From Takashimella koratensis (lineage: Eukaryota; Basidiomycota; Tremellomycetes; Trichosporonales; Tetragoniomycetaceae): DNA of 64,000 nucleotides. Both the position numbers and the translations under genes were made by a program. How positions within the stretch are numbered: the first letter of the stretch is position 1; every line of letters begins with the position of its first letter. The DNA lies in the NCBI GenBank assembly GCA_003116875.1, contig BCKT01000019.1, positions 1 through 64,000 on the forward strand. The letters are read 5' to 3'. The notes under the pieces are model-generated. The model made no database searches. It saw nothing but the letters and a program-made list of their open reading frames with translations, and was not told the DNA's origin. This document shows positions 32,393-44,344 of the stretch, piece after piece.

Positions 32393-33389
32393 TGTGGATG
32401 TGGTGGTGAATGTGTGGTGGGTGATGTGGGAGGTGTAATGCACAAGAGGATGATGTGAAAGGAAAGAAAACGAAGGCCGTGGAGGGAGTGTGGTGAGGAG
32501 CGAGTTAAAAGGTAGGGCTGGCTCCGGGCGGGGGTAAAGCGCCCGGCGCAAAGTCCACGGACGGGTCGGAGTGACCGGCGCGCTGGCCCGCTCGGTTGGA
32601 TGCAGCTGGGTCGGCTGGGCCTGCTTGGCTGGGGTTGAGCGCACCCGACTGTCCCCTGGGTAGAGAGAATGCCGCAAGAGCAGGCAGGTGGATTGGCCCT
32701 CGGCTCTTGTCACCAGGCCAGGGTAGCCCCCAGGCTGAGCGCCTAGTCCGGCGGGCCGGTAACAGCCGGCCACCGCGGCATCTCACGGCCTTGTGACCTG
32801 GCTGCTTTTTTTTTACCCGGCCTATAGCGGCTCTCATCTGACCTCGTCTCGCGCCGCTTCTCCCCCGCTCTCGACTGTGTTGCGCTGCGATGCTGTGAGA
32901 GGGATGAGCCTGGTGACGGATCCCATGCATCAGGCCATGTGGGCTGGGATCGTTCCTCGGTGGTGACTTACGTAAGACGCTCCGGAGCCCCCTCGGGGTC
33001 GTTTCTCTCCTTTGATTCAGTGACCCATTCACAATCACCCCTCATCCGCATCCCCCCAGTCCTCCCACTCTTCCCCCNNNNNNNNNNNNNNNNNNNNNNN
33101 NNNNNNNNNNNNNNNNNNNNNNNNNNNNNNNNNNNNNNNNNNNNNNNNNNNNNNNNNCCCCGCCTGCCCTCTCCCCTCACCCGCTCACCCGCTCACCCTC
33201 ACTGCCCATCTCAAAGTCACAGAAAATCGCACCATTCACCATTACGCCATCCACATTCGAAGCCACCCTTGACCGTCCTTGTCCCCATCCTCTCGACCTG
33301 GCCTTCTAACCCTTTCAGCCTCACCCTCGCGCCTTCGGGTCGACCTTGACCCCCTCTTCATCCCCCTTACTCTCTTCCCACCTAGAATC
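32393..33389. other. Divergent intergenic region with assembly gap
   Basis: About 1 kb separates the aldolase ATG (minus) from the zinc-cluster regulator ATG (plus). A run of C (33073-33077) leads into 80 Ns (33078-33157) followed by more C. A T-tract lies at 32805-32813. GC-rich, no gene seen. It should hold both promoters. Confidence 0.5.
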
Positions 33390-36300
33390 ATGGCCATGCT
33401 CCCCGACATCTCCACGGTCAAACCGCAATTGTCTCGACCTACATCTCGCCTCTCACCTCAACCCGGCGCCGATCTGTCCGACATCCTCACGGGGACCAAC
33501 ATGCCCGAGTCGTCTTCCTCCGGTGGATTCCCCGGTCAGCCTGGAGTGAATGGGTCAAAGACATCGCCAGCGAGTCGAAAGATTGACGAGGAGAGGGTTC
33601 CAAAGAGAGGGTACCGAGCTTGCGTAGGTTTTAGGTGTTACAACACTGACGCCAGGTCCACTGTCGGTTGAGAAAAGCAAAGTGTGACCTCGGGGATGTC
33701 AACTCACCTTCGGAGCCTCCGTGTACACGGTGTCGCCGAGAACAGCGGAATTGCGTCTTCTTACCAAGCGTGAGTCTGAGATATGATTTCGCTGACTGAG
33801 ACAGAAGCGCCGGCGTAAGACCCTCGCCGATGATGACATGCCCGAGATCTACCCTGTTCCTGCGCCTGCTCAACCTTCACAACTGCCCACACCGCCTGCA
33901 CCGATTGGTCAGAGACCGCAGCAGCCGCCACAAGTGTTTGGACAACCATTCAGCACGCCGTCGCTGGCGTTTGGCGCGCCTAGCGTTGCGAATGACATGC
34001 ACTCTCTTCCGGGCAACCTGGGAGTGTTGCAGAACATTACCCCAGCGCCGGAACCCCAGGACAATTGGTTTGGTCGGCAGGTGCCGAATCAGGTGGATCC
34101 AATGCCGCGAACTGTGAGTGACATGTTGTTCGCGCTGACCTCAGTGGCCGGACAACATCAACATGTTGGAACCGAAGCCATCGCCTTTGTTCGACCCACC
34201 AACAAACACATCTCACCCCGAGTCGTCCCTAGGCTCGACATCAGGTGCATCGCCCAACCATCCTCGAAAGAGAAAGTCGGGCGCAGAGCCGGATGCTACT
34301 CGGCGCATTGTCGTGGCAAACTTCAGCAACGAGACGGATGCGTTGGAGATTTTGGCCAACGCTGCGACGGATGATAACGGGGAGGATCAGGGGAATGGTG
34401 CGAAGGAGGGGGAAAAAGTCGAGCGGAAGCGAGTTGGCTGGGCGGTTGGGGACAGGCCACCGGGGCTGGAAGAGTACTCGTTGATCAAGCGCGGGGTTCT
34501 CGATGCCGCGACGTTGGAGTTGCTCGTGAAGCAGTTCTTTCAACACCACCATCCGGTCTTGGTGGGTTGCAGGATGACAAAGCTGACCCTAGCCAATCTT
34601 TCAAACCGCGCGGATACCTACGACTCGGGCGCAGCTCTCTGCGCTCGCGATGGACGACCCGTTCGTGCTGACGTCCATTGTCTGTGTGGCTTCACATCAT
34701 CATCCAGACCTCGGGATGAGGCAGATTCACGATACGACGTACTCGATGATCCGAGAGACGATTGGTGATTACGCCTGCGCGGGTCTTCAACCGACCATTG
34801 GGTTTGTCGAGGGCATCTTGATCCTCGCGGAGAATCTTCCGCACGAGCGGACGTCGTCGAATGTTGCGGGAGAGTTGATGGGAAGGGGGGAAGAGGGGGA
34901 CGGGCTGCATGGGAGTGATAACAGGCGGAGCTGGGCACTCACAGGGACGGCCATCCGCGCAGCTTATGGTCTTGGACGTGAGTCAGTGTGTGACCTAGCT
35001 GACCATAGTCGACCAAATTGCCCTGGAAGAAGGCGAGCGGACGGTCGAGCTGGAACGGGCACGATCAGTGTGGACGTGGTGCTACCTGTACGATCGAACG
35101 ATTGGTCTCCGCACAGGCCTGGCCTTTTGGAGTCGAGGTGGGTCGGGACTTGATCACGCTGACTCCAGGCCCGAGCATCTGCTTCAATGGCTACTCGCAC
35201 ATCTCGCAAACCGGCGAGGCCGCAGCGAATGTCAATTTTCCTTACATGATGTCAGCGGTATCCTCATCACCCAACACCGCGCCGATCCTCATCGACACCA
35301 ACGACTCGGCATCGTTGATGCAAGCGCAGATGGAATTGACGCAGATCATGACCAACGCCCACGACATTCTCTTCTCGACTCGAGCCCGAACCTCGCAGCT
35401 CGTACGTCAGGGAGAGTACTTTAAATTCTTGGATCACTTTCGACGATCCTTGGATTCTTTCCGAGCCGCGTGGAAGGACAAAGTTTGGAGAGTCGACAGT
35501 GTTCGAGAACTTACGTGGTGTACATTTCATTTTGTCCGGTTGTACGTGGCGGCGTTTGCGTTTCAAGCGCACGTACAGCGGGCGCAGAGTCGGGCGGAAA
35601 AGGAGAGAGAGGAAGGGCGCAGTGGCGTCGTATCGTTGTTTCCAAGGGGTAAGTTGGAGTAAGACGTGGCTAACGGCAGGCTCGGCAACGTCGCCTGATG
35701 CGTTGTTCATCTACGAATCGATCGATGCCGCGCACGAGATTTTGAACATTTGCGTCAGGCTCGGTCAGCTCGGCGCGTTGCGGTATTTGCCAAGTCGGTA
35801 CCTGATCAACTTTGCGTACAGCGGGACGTTTGCGTTGAAAGCTGGTAGGGAGAGGTCAAGACTTGGCTGACATTAGCGTACTCTGGAGCTGTTGTACGCA
35901 AGGATACTGTCAAGTAGGTCTGGGGTTTGACTAGGCTAACGGCAGAACCCGCGAGCTCATCGACAAGGTCTGCGCGTCGTTGATCTTTGCATGCCCGGAT
36001 AAGGATCACCCAGCAAGTCGGTACGGCCAGATGCTCCGAATGCTATCACGTCGCTTGGAAGAATTGAGCGATGCGAGCGTGAGTGAAGACGTCAAGAACT
36101 TCAACTATGACGAAGAAGATTCCAAGCAAAACATCAAAGAAGAATACCCGTCTAACCCCTATCAGGCGGTCCCTTCAAGGTTCCCTTCGCCCGAGCCGGA
36201 TACGTCGTTGCCTTCGGTGGTTCTCGCCGCGCTGCAACAGCCGACACCGGTGACGAGCAATATTGACAGTACGTTGGCTGTGCCGCACGAAGCGACACCT

Positions 36301-36447
36301 GCGGACCATGGTGCAGCGCTGTTCGATACCACTGACCCGCATGGGGGTTTATTCGATCTCGATACGGATTTGAACGTTGGGTTCAACCTCGAGGGATTTT
36401 GGGAGGATTTCACGCTCACCGATTCGGGTGGGTTCCCGTTCAAGTGA
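33390..36447 (+). CDS. Zn2Cys6 fungal transcription factor
   Basis: Ten exons (33390-33623, 33656-33769, 33805-34113, 34145-34561, 34593-34977, 35009-35137, 35169-35648, 35680-35844, 35877-35913, 35946-36447) give 923 residues. The DNA-binding zinc cluster near residues 75-111 has C-x2-C-x6-C (ACVHCRLRKAKC), a 12-residue loop and C-x2-C-x6-C (PCTRCRREQRNC). A basic patch (KRKSG) and an acidic region follow. The fungal-specific regulatory domain lies in the middle (LTGTAIRAAYGLGLDQIAL, then VWTWCYLYDRTIGLRTG). An acidic C-terminal region is a likely activation domain. All nine introns are 31-35 nt long. It lies between the aldolase and the Gfo/Idh gene, so it may control sugar genes nearby; this is only positional. 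Confidence 0.93.
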
Positions 36448-36857
36448 GGGTGGCGACAAGTCAGGAACGCACAGCAACGGCAGGTTTGGCATGAGCGGTT
36501 GTCGGCCGAGTTGGAAGTGATAGTATAGTTGTACATTGCATAGATACGAGCATCACGGATATGCATACGACATCTTGCATAGCCTGACGTAGGGTGTGAG
36601 GTTGAGCCGTTGGTTCGGTGCAGCCGGCGGAACTGCCCGCCGCTGAGTTTTAGATTTCGTTGACCAAGACGGCCATCACCTCCTCCCTCCTCCTCGTCCT
36701 ACTTCCCACAACCCAACCATCACCCAACCCAGTCTCGCATCCTCGCCACCGTCCCGTGCGGCCTTGCTCACCACTGTCGTACCCCTCGTACCCCTCGACA
36801 TTACCTGCATCGCTTGACCTCTGCCATACCAACCTCCTCCCGGCTCTGCTGCACCGC

Positions 36858-39471
36858 ATGGCGCTTGAGGCCATCGCGCCCACCGCGTCGGGCAGCGGTT
36901 CGACCGCTCCCTCTACGCACGCTGCCCCCAGACCATGGACTCACAACCCCTCCCTCTCTCGCAACTTTCTCCCACCCACGATCTCTCTCAACACCCTCGC
37001 CTCCTCCTCCAACTCTTCCCCGGCCCCTGCCCCTCTCTCACTCCTCAACGACACCCTCGACCTCGCGCGGGAGTACCGCGACCTCGTGGAGACCCTTGGC
37101 CGCCTAGAACTCGAGTACGGCCGATCCATGGCCGCCGCTATCAAGAAGTTTGAGACCCGCCTCGACTCCCTGACCACACCTCTCCCGGGCCAACGCAAGG
37201 CCGGTGCATCGACGCTGCATACTTCCCTCCGAGTACATATGGAGCACCTACGTACCGTCGCGAGCCTGCACCAGAAACACCCGGGCGCATTGGGCGGTCA
37301 ACTGGTGGAACCTCTCACGCATGTGGAGCGCCGAGGAGCGGAGACGACTCGGAGGTTGGCCGGCTGGGCAAAGGATTTGAGGAGCAGGAACGAGGAGAGT
37401 AAGGAAAAGGTGGAAAAGGCAAAGGGGAAGTACCACGCCTCAGTTGCAAACCACCAAGTCGCTGTGGGGAAGGTTCAAGCTGCCAAATCGGGACAGCCGG
37501 GGGTAGAAGTGGATATGGCAAAGTTGGAGAAGAACGTAAAGGAAGCGGAGAGAGCGAGAGAGGAGAAGAAGAGAGCATATGTGTTGGTCCTTGCTGGAGA
37601 AGGAGCAGAAGGGGGGCAAGGGCGCGATTCGACCGAGGGCGGGGCGTGGACGGGTGGGGTGAGGAAGCTAGTAAGTGCGTAACTGGTGAAGCTAATTCTA
37701 GGATCATTCTACGGTCACTTGCACACCTCCCTCGTCGAGCTGTTCAGACACCACGCGGACGAAGACTCTTCCCACCTCTCCCTCCTCTCGTCTATCCTCG
37801 AACGAGCTCGAGACGCATACTCCACCACCTCTTGTTCGACCGACACGGACGCTTTCCTCGACTTTTACACCGCCGCCGTATTGGACGACGACGACGGGTC
37901 TTCCTCAGCGGGCCACGGGAGTCAAGACTTGACGTCTTCACCGGGGATCGTAGCGTCCGTGAGAAGACACTCAACCTCTATGCGAAGAGGTTCGAGCGGG
38001 GTATCTAGCTCCGCTAGGCCGTCCTCGTTTGTTCCCCCTCCATCAGCAAAGATGGAGACCATCAAGCTTGTGTTGGATAAACAGGAACACAAGTATTGGC
38101 TCGTCAATACGTGGATGAACAGTCGGACCAAGATGGAGGATTTACTGGGCAAGGACGGTGGGCTGATGGCTACGAAGCGTGAGTGGAAAAAATGGGTACA
38201 GGCTGACTCGAGTAGATGGACAGCTCACGTCGTTGAAAACCATGTGCGAGACGTACCTCGCCGACCGCGGCCTGGGCGACCCGGACGAGACGTGGGAGGT
38301 GGGTAGAGGTGTGCGAGATGGGTAGAGTTGTGGGAGATGGGTAATAGCTGATTGGTTCAGCGCCGCGCTGGACTCTTTCGTGAGCTCGGGCCAGACGAGC
38401 GCAAGCTAGCAATCGCAAAGGCCGAGATGGCATTCATTGAATCGTACCTAGGCCGTAAGTTCTCCTCCCTCGCAGTGCTGACGCCAGCCCACCCGGCACC
38501 TGAAACTCGGCATGAGCTACACGAGCGACCCTTCCCTACCCCATCGACCTGCGGAGTCTGCACCCAGTCCATCTGGTCTCCATTCGCAAACGAATTCGCC
38601 TGCGCGCTCTGCAACCTCGCCGTTCACTCTCGGTGCGCATTGTACGCTGACCCGGAGTGCTCGGGTCTCAAGTCGCGCCGGCGGCCACCACGGAGCAGCG
38701 GCGGGCTTGGTGGGGGTGGGATCCGGCGAGGTCTGCGCACGGGGTCAAAGCTTTTGCGCAGGTCGTCGACTCTGCTTATGGAGGCACCCCACGGCGCGCC
38801 GAGGGAAGGAATGCCACCACTCGCGCTGGTACGTGAGATTGATCGAAGGCATGACGAACCCCTTCGTGACGATGAATTACACGTTTCGCCCTTTATCCCG
38901 TCGAGCGAACTCGATCGACCGGCGCTGGAACACGCGCTCACCGAGGCTGACCAAAGTGGTGAAGGAAGAGGGGAAGGGATGGTGTTGGCGCGCGTAGCGC
39001 ATGTGTATATCGCAGCGGGAGAGTTTGAAATGTCGGTGAAAAAGGGAGAGGTGGTACGTGTCATTGAGCCGGACTTGGATGGGCTGGGGTGGGTCAAGGT
39101 CAGGAGAGGATTGGAGAATGGGGAAGAAGGGCTGGTGCCGCAGAGTTATATCGGGTTTGTCGGGACGTCTACCCCGCCTCTTGACGGGGGTTCAGGCCGG
39201 TTCGGTGAGTCAGTCGTTGAGACTTTTTTTTTTTTTATACCTGGCTCTGAACTGGGTTGAACTGATATTCCCAGTCCAAGCGATGTACGACTTCCCTCCC
39301 CCGGAACATACCCTCAGCAGAGGCGAAGTCGCCGTCGCCCAGCACGCGCTCTACGAGCTATCAGATGCGGGTATGACGTTTGCCCAGAATTGGTGTGAGC
39401 TCGTGGTTCCTGATGGGAGTGGGGCGAGGTTGAGAGGGTTCGTGCCAAAGTCGTATGTTGCCGTGGTATGA
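36858..39471 (+). CDS. BZZ1: F-BAR, C1 and double SH3 protein (Bzz1-like)
   Basis: Six exons: 36858 to about 37653, 37702-38178, 38216-38298, 38361-38454, 38488-39204 and 39275-39471, about 787 residues. Residues 30-390 are an F-BAR helical membrane-curving domain (YRDLVETLGRLELEYGRSMA, later ESYLG at its end). A C1 zinc finger follows (HELHERPFPTPSTCGVC, then CALCNLAVHSRC). Two SH3 domains end the protein (VAHVYIAAGEFEMSVKKGE and QAMYDFPPPEHTLSRGEVAV). This order matches Bzz1, a syndapin-like activator of Las17/WASP-driven actin assembly at endocytic sites. The first exon junction is uncertain: the canonical GTAAGT at 37671 leaves the frame one base off, so I placed the donor at 37654 (GTGGGG). 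GTGCGT at 37675 or a base error are alternatives. Confidence 0.9.
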
Positions 39472-40242
39472 GGATGTGGGTTGGCGCTGGGCAGAGTGAA
39501 GAGAAGAGGGAGTGGAAGTGATGTGAGAGGAGTGCTCGCGATCAGAAGTGAGAGAGGAAGAGGTGAGATATCGCCTGTTGCCCTGTAGTATTGATCGAGT
39601 ACTTTGGTCGCCCGTTCATTGTTCATTGTCCATTGTTACCTGTCCCAGCCTGTTGTTGATCTTTTGCCCCTGTACCGACATACTGTATGCATCAGCTGTG
39701 TCAAATCTGTAGCCAATGGTTTGTAGACACCGACTGCCTATCATATAAAACTGACCCATCGGCGGACCGTGTCCGGAGCCGCCATGTTCTCGGGACAATT
39801 ATGGAACAAACATTGAGAGGCCCGGGTAACCTTTGGTGATCTCCTAGATCCCTTCCTACCTCCTTCTATTCTAGCCTGCGTGCTATCGGCGACACGCGAA
39901 GTGGAGGACCGCCTTCCTGCCCAAACCCAGCGAAAGACCCAAGTCCGCGCGGTGGTAGGGGCGCTGATTACCCGGCCCGAATCGAATCCGGCAAGACCAT
40001 ATCCCGACCCCCGACCGGGCCGGGCTATTACCGCGCCGATATCCTGTTGGGCCTCTGGTCTGACCCCCCGTGGCTCCGGGCCCTACACCCCGGCCCCAGC
40101 CCCTGCATCGCACGCAAGGCGTCGGTCCATAAATACTCGAACCTCTGCGCAGAGACAGTTTCGTACTGACCATCACGGACTTGCTCATCTTGTCCACGCT
40201 TTCACTTTACCTGAACACAACCTACTACTCAAAACTATAAAC
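39472..40242. promoter_or_regulatory. Upstream region of the Gfo/Idh gene, TATA-like at 40128-40135
   Basis: CATAAATA at 40128-40135 lies about 110 bp upstream of the ATG at 40243. GC-rich inverted CCCGGCC-type stretches occur at 39960-40090. No gene is supported in this 770-bp interval. Confidence 0.45.
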
Positions 40243-42145
40243 ATGGTCGTTGGAACGTCCAAAGTTGGTGGTCGCGTCGGTATCGTCGGTACCGGCCACC
40301 GAGCGAGGGTGAGTGGATCCTCTCTCACTATCTTTTCCTACTTCCCCTCCGTGCTCCTTCGTTACCTACCTGCGTTCTCTCAAACCCTTTCAATTCGCCT
40401 GTCCTTCATTGCCCAGTTGTAATAACTGCGAACATCGCTTACCCCACCAGCTCTACACCAAGGCCATCTCCGCCCGTCCCGACTCGCAGGTCGTCGCGCT
40501 CTGCGACCTGAACGAGGAACGTATGAAAGTGCACAATGCGATGCTCAAGGAGCTCGGTCAGCCAGAGGCCAAGACTTACCCTGGTGTGAGTGGATTCACC
40601 TCCTCTTGACATGCCATCCTGCTCCTACATCCCTACCCCCTAGACCTCCCAACCCCTGCCCGCACCCAGCCCCTCCTTTTTCGAGCCAGACCCTCGTCGT
40701 GTGCGATACTAACTCGTCCCAGGCGGACTTTGAGAAAATGCTCAAGGAGGAGAAACTCGACGTGCTTGTCGTGACCACCGTCGACGCGACACACCACCAG
40801 TTCATCGTCCCCGCCCTCAAGGCGGGTATCCGTATCCTCACCGAGAAGCCGATGACCACGTGAGTTGGACAACGGTCTGACCTCTTAGTAGACGGGCGCT
40901 GACACCTTGTAGCACTGTTGAGAACGCCCAGCTCATCATCAACACCGTCAAAGAGACCAACGGCTCTTGCCAGGGTGAGTTGCAATTCTCTCTCCACCCC
41001 AATCCCTCTGAGATCACATCTCCTTCGTTCGACATTACGAGCCAGCGCTGAAGCGCTGCCTCGATAGTCCTTTTCAACTACCGCTACAACCCCGTCCACT
41101 GGAAGATCGAGGAAGTCATCTCCTCCGGTAAAATCGGCAACGTCAAGTCGGTCCACTTTGAGTGGTTGCTCGACACTGTCCACGGTGCCGACTACTTCCG
41201 ACGCTGGCACCGATACAAGGACCGTAGCGGTGGTCTCATGGTCCACAAGTCGTCCCACCATGTAAGTGGCTCCAATCTTCGGCTCTCCGGTTATCGCCCA
41301 GGCTAACTCCTCCAGTTCGACCTGGTCAACTTTTGGATCAACGCCAAGCCCAAGGAAGTCTACGGGATGGGCGGGCTTGTATTCTACGGTGCCGAGAACG
41401 GCAAGAAATCAGGCTGGGCAAGGGATTATTACCGTGCGCGAGACAGCAAGGAGGCTAGCGATGACCCGTTCGCTATCCACCTCGAGGATGAGCCAGGACT
41501 CAAGGCGCTCTACCACGACGCCGAGCACGTTGGTGAGTACAACTACACCACCGTTGCTAATAGCGGCAGATGGGTACCACCGTGACATGAACGTCTTTGC
41601 CGACGACATTACGATCGAGGACGACATGTCCCTCCTTGTCAAGTACAACACTGGCGTGACGATGACCTACCACCTGACCGCGTACTCTGTAAGCGTTTCC
41701 CACATTCTACGGCTAACATCCCCAGCCATGGGAAGGGTACCGCGTCATGTTCAACGGCGACAAGGGTCGTCTCGAGCTTGAAGTTGTCGAATCCGCCCAC
41801 CGCGTTCCCCAAAAGAAAGGCGGGAGTGGTGAAGGTGTTGTTCACGGTGAAAAGGCCCTTCCTAACGAAGGTTACTCCAAAATCACTCTTCACCCTATGT
41901 GGGGGACCGCGGAGAATATCCCCTTTGAAGTCGGGACAGGTGGACACGGTGGTGGTGACGACGCGATGCTGGATCAGATCTTTGGTCCTCGACCCGGTCA
42001 GCCGGCTACAAAGACGGCGGTCGAGAGGTTGTCCGCGAATGAGATTGATGGAGCACTCGCAATGGCGGTGGGGCTCGCTGCGAATGAGAGTTTCAAGACG
42101 AAACAGCTGGTAAAGATTGATGAGTTGCTCGGGATTGTTCTCTAA
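40243..42145 (+). CDS. Gfo/Idh/MocA-family NAD(P)-dependent oxidoreductase
   Basis: Eight exons (40243-40308, 40451-40585, 40723-40859, 40913-40974, 41068-41261, 41316-41532, 41570-41688, 41726-42145) give 449 residues. The N-terminal Rossmann fold has GRVGIVGTGHRAR and the conserved EKPMTT motif that contacts the nicotinamide. The C-terminal alpha/beta domain contains GGLMVHKSSHHFDLVNFW, which places the catalytic His. Family members oxidise or reduce sugars and their derivatives (inositol, glucose, galactose, scyllo-inosose) in the cytosol. Codon bias is strong, suggesting good expression. It converges on an MFS sugar-porter gene with 151 bp between stops. The substrate cannot be read from the sequence. 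Confidence 0.95.
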
Positions 42146-42296
42146 GCAGGTGGATAATTGAAGAAGCCTAAGGTGGATGCTTGAGAGTGATGAAACTTTT
42201 GCATCGTGTCGTACAATTTGACATTGTCTCTGCGGACGCGGCCACCTTTGATCTTCCTGAAAGATCCCAACTTTTTCTCTTGCTCCTTGCTCAACT

Positions 42297-44344
42297 CTAC
42301 TCAATCTGCACCTGCTCACCCTTCGCCCCCTCCACTTTCCTCCCTGCTCCGACTCCTTGTCCATCCAAGATCGCCGAGATTCTTCCCGTGTTTCCGTCCC
42401 TCGGGACTGCGCCAGTCTCCACGAGGTCCGCCTTTTCCTGCTTGATCCGACGCCGGATGGAGCGGGACTCGAGGACAGGGTTGACACCGGGTACGTACAT
42501 TGCGTCGATAGCTTCGAGCGGGACCCCGGCAGTCTACGCACGGTAAGCGATCGAACAGAGGATAGGACTTACCTCGGGGCAGAAGAAATAGACAAAGGGG
42601 ATGAAACAGAGGTTGAAGATGGCGAAGATGAGGTAGATCTTCCATCCGATATTGGCGATACCCGGAGGCGTGACTAAGATTTGTCAGAATCGTCATATCA
42701 TATACTCACTTTGGAGCAAGACAAAGTCGAACAGCCATTGAAGTGCTACCGCAAGTCTGCGCCTGTCAGCTGACTAGTGATCACTGAGAGCCTACCCCAT
42801 GCCCTTGGATCGGTAGGTGTTGCTCATAATCTCGTTCGAGTACGTCCACACACCCGCCTAGACGTCAGCATGCGTTAGGAAAGAACGTACCATCCATCCC
42901 CAAGTGTAGAAGGCTTGGTAGGCGAAGATCATGACGGCAGCGACGATACCGCTCGTGTGAGTGTTGATCTTGACCATGACTCCGAGGATGACCATTGTGA
43001 TTGCCTAGGTGTAAGCCATATCTGAGACGCGTCCTCACCATGCACAACGCGGTGATCATGAAACACTTGCGCCTCCCGGCGTGCTCGATAAGCCACCAAG
43101 TCCCGAAACTAGCGAAAAGGAAGAAAACTTGGAGGTAACCTGACATCATCGACGCGAGGTTGGCGTCAAAGCCGACCGAGTCTTCGCTAGGATGTCAGTG
43201 AGGTGGGAAAGGGAGGCTTACAAGATGGTCGTCACGTAGTAGCTGATCACTGTAGAGCCCGAGAACGGCTGGCAGAATTGGATAATAACACCCTGAGATT
43301 AGCACAAGGATGCTACGAGACTCACCGTGATCATGCGCTGCTTCTCCCTCGACCCGTTGTTGTCCTTCTTGAACAGATCACTCCAGGTCTTGGACACTTC
43401 ACGTTCGTGTCGAATGGCAGTTGTGATATCCTCCAGCTGCTCAGCGATGAGCACGTCGTCTTCTGGGAGGTTGGCGAGTGCCGCGAGGACCTGACGAGCT
43501 TCGGCGTAGCGTTCGTGGCTGATCAAGTATCGTGGAGATTCCTGTTCGTGTCAGCAGTGAATAGAAGGGTGACTCACAGGCATGAAAATAGCCATGATGG
43601 CCATGATCACACACGCGATCATCTGGAGACTGAACATGAGCCGCCACGTCAGGTCGGACGCTGGGGACGTTAGTGAGGGTTAACGGAGAGGACCCACTTG
43701 GGTGAGCCTGGAGGAGACCGTATGCTGCCCAGTAGGCAATAACCTGTCCGAGGACAAGGAAACTCAGACTGCAACAGATCACTGTGCCTCGGTATTTTGC
43801 CGGCGCCGTTTCACTATACATCAGCGCTATAGCAGTCCCGCTCACCTCTGCCACATTGGCAGCGTCGAGGAGACACCACCCATCGACACGCCCGCGATGA
43901 TACGACCAACAATCAACATCGCCGTGTCCTGGCTCGCAACTTGAAGGGTGGACCCAATGACCATGGGGATAGTGTAGAGGAACAAGAGCCAGCGACGGGA
44001 AAAGCGTTCACCAAAGGCGCTGACGAGGAGAGCGCCAAGGAAACAGCCAAGTTCTGGGGAATTAACATGGAAGAGATGCGGACGTACCGAAAACACCAGT
44101 GACGGTACCCTGCATCGTCGAGTTGAGTTGAAACTTGTCCTCGACTGGTGTGTTAGGGTCTGATGATCGAGTCTACTCACATGGCGTGCTGGAGATGACA
44201 CTGCCTAGTGTCCCATCTTCAAGGCCGAACAGGACCCAGCCCATCTAAAGTCGTCAATTGCGCCACACAACACGTGCAACTCACTCCGGCGGTAACGGTG
44301 ATAAACACCAGTAGCGGTGTCCCGCGCAATCCGAGGTAGGGCAT
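42297..44344 (-). CDS. MFS sugar-porter family transporter
   Basis: Fourteen exons (44285-44344, 44181-44244, 44088-44144, 43846-44053, 43698-43813, 43578-43660, 43326-43541, 43222-43292, 43039-43186, 42891-43004, 42796-42857, 42710-42756, 42573-42673, 42297-42533) give 527 residues with 12 expected membrane helices. Sugar-porter signatures are present: GRIIAGVSMGG after helix 4, PESPRYL after helix 6, HAGRRKCFM (the repeat of the GRR motif) and FCPETAGVPLEAID after helix 12. The N-terminal region MGWVLFGLEDGTLGSVIS resembles the first helix of fungal hexose and lactose permease relatives. The charged C-terminal tail is cytosolic. It probably imports a hexose, disaccharide or polyol; the neighbouring oxidoreductase may act on it. 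Confidence 0.95.
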
